The position numbers and the translations under genes are program-made. The notes beneath the pieces are model-generated. The model saw only the letters and a list, made by a program, of their open reading frames with translations, ran no database searches and was not told where the DNA came from. Of a stretch of 64,000 nt of DNA, positions 63,181 through 64,000 are shown piece after piece (the stretch's first letter is position 1; every line of letters begins with the position of its first letter). The stretch lies in the NCBI GenBank assembly GCA_014762625.1, contig JABURQ010000097.1, positions 56,451-120,450 on the forward strand. Reading direction: 5' to 3'. Source of the DNA: Planctomycetaceae bacterium (lineage in GTDB: Bacteria; Planctomycetota; Planctomycetia; Planctomycetales; Planctomycetaceae).

Positions 63181-64000
63181 TCAGGGCTGAATGCCCTTCA
63201 TCACGCGAAATTGCTTATCGGCGACGACTTCGACCCGCCGGAACATCTTCGGCATCTCCTTGAGATACCAATCCGCTTTCTTGGCGACGACATACAGACG
63301 ACCGCCCGGCTTGAGACAGCGGTGGGCTCCTTCCAGAAACAGTTCCGCGATTTTGTAGTTCGAGTAGTAAGGGGGGTTGGCGAGGACCACATCGAATGCG
63401 CGTTGTTCCGGTTGACTCACTTCGTCATCCAGCAGCACTGTCACGTTCGTCAGTTCGTTCAACTCCGCACCAATCTGAGTACACTGCACCGCGCGGGTGT
63501 GGGAATCGAGAGCGACCACCTCCCCTTTATCGGCTCGAAACGCGGCCGCGAAAGTAACGCAACCACTCCCGCAGCCGAGATCGAGAACGCGATCCTTGTG
63601 CTTGATCTGCATCGCGTCGATCAGCATCCGAGCGCCGAGATCGAGTTGCCGATGATTGAACACTCCCGGACGACTGACCGCTTTGATCAGTCTGTCACGA
63701 TCGCGAAATGCAAACTCACAGGAAAAGTCCTTCTCCTTCTTGAGCTCCCCTTTGCGTTGACCGCTCAGAATCGTGCAGGCCTCCATTTCGATCTGCGTGA
63801 CCTTCGGAAAGAGCTTCTGCATTTCGTCATGCAGCCACATGTTCTTCGGCTTTTCGTTGCCGACCACCAAACTCCCCTGCTCCACGAGATGCAGGAATGC
63901 GTCCTGCATCTGATCCCGGATCAGTTCCCGCTCCCCCCGAATGGGTAGCGGCAGAAAAATCTGGTCGTACTCCTCTTCAGGAAAATCGGTATCGCAAACC
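63181..64000 (-). CDS. Class I SAM-dependent methyltransferase, RsmC-like (5' end outside window)
   Basis: The frame stays open to the right edge, so the track's start at 63909 is not the real one; 30 more residues are readable (for example DQIFLPLPIRGERELIRD). Motif I is VLDLGCGSGCVTFAAAF, motif II region VALDSHTRAVQC and the catalytic NPPY motif is VVLANPPYYSNYKIAELF. GGRLYVVAKKADWY follows. NPPY marks an N-methyltransferase on an exocyclic amine, and the layout resembles RsmC/RlmG enzymes acting on rRNA guanine. It is convergent to nothing in view; the PadR gene follows at 150 bp. Confidence 0.85.
   Translation of the reverse strand, partial: VCDTDFPEEEYDQIFLPLPIRGERELIRDQMQDAFLHLVEQGSLVVGNEKPKNMWLHDEMQKLFPKVTQIEMEACTILSGQRKGELKKEKDFSCEFAFRDRDRLIKAVSRPGVFNHRQLDLGARMLIDAMQIKHKDRVLDLGCGSGCVTFAAAFRADKGEVVALDSHTRAVQCTQIGAELNELTNVTVLLDDEVSQPEQRAFDVVLANPPYYSNYKIAELFLEGAHRCLKPGGRLYVVAKKADWYLKEMPKMFRRVEVVADKQFRVMKGIQP

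Noticed and set aside
62908-63948. 346-residue plus-strand ORF across PadR and methyltransferase
   Set aside because: Covers two recognised minus-strand genes and their gap; no start signal or domain.
1-64000. CRISPR arrays, rRNA, tRNA, IS elements, prophage
   Set aside because: No regularly spaced repeats, tRNA-like cloverleaf ends, transposase motifs (DDE, HUH) or phage genes were seen when reading both strands; absence was judged by eye only.

Overview
The window looks like a chromosomal segment of a planctomycete, probably order Planctomycetales. The evidence is the combination of lineage-typical families: a DUF1559 prepilin-like protein with an H-X9-DG tail, a DUF1549/DUF1553 protein beside a DUF1501 protein, many Tat-signal periplasmic proteins, sugar phosphate isomerases next to Gfo/Idh/MocA oxidoreductases, a GldA/GldFG-like ABC system with DUF4340, and STN-like proteins with an N-terminal HAAS-type domain. 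No rRNA, tRNA, CRISPR array, IS element or phage gene was recognised, so this reads as ordinary chromosome. Genus cannot be fixed from the sequence alone.

Layout. 1-6.4 kb: tail of an unknown gene, then ABC ATPase, fused permease/GldG-like protein, DUF4340 protein and a secreted thioredoxin-like protein. 6.5-10.7 kb: DUF1559 protein, Tat-exported hydrolase, rhodanese, 7Fe ferredoxin and a small sigma factor. 10.8-18.8 kb: large secreted esterase-like fusion, a lid-less Hsp70 followed by a J-like/MshEN membrane protein, a Tat protein of unknown function and a TIM-barrel isomerase. 18.8-25.3 kb: a minus-strand run (TIM-barrel isomerase, Trm112-like protein, SpeA) divergent from an oxidoreductase and a class III aminotransferase. 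25.7-31.2 kb: universal stress protein, CPBP protease, MMPL/RND transporter, MnmA. 31.3-38.1 kb: cell-shape block mreB-mreC-mreD-mrdA, preceded by two membrane-anchored coiled-coil genes and a 43-residue membrane peptide absent from the ORF track. 38.6-43.2 kb: STAS protein, PilB/GspE-type ATPase, zinc-ribbon peptide, cupin and secreted unknowns. 43.3-47.4 kb: DUF1549/1553, DUF1501 and WD40 operon. 47.5-48.7 kb: a candidate structured RNA, an orphan antitoxin-like gene and a lipoprotein. 48.7-55.7 kb: five-gene operon that by family content makes and recycles a glucosylglycerate-type compatible solute. 55.9-60.3 kb: a two-gene SbcCD/YhaNO-like pair whose nuclease partner has lost its catalytic motifs. 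60.3-64 kb: two tandem HAAS/STN-like paralogues sharing a nearly identical 314-bp 5' segment, their PadR regulator, and a methyltransferase that runs off the window.

Most interesting points: the solute operon combines synthesis genes (GpgS-like, GT4, HAD) with a GH13 phosphorylase; the SbcD-like subunit appears catalytically dead but stays translationally coupled to its ATPase; the Hsp70/J-like pair lacks both the Hsp70 lid and the HPD motif; and the mre locus is preceded by an uncharacterised membrane coiled-coil operon with a hidden micropeptide. All assignments come from reading motifs and gene order; no database search was run.
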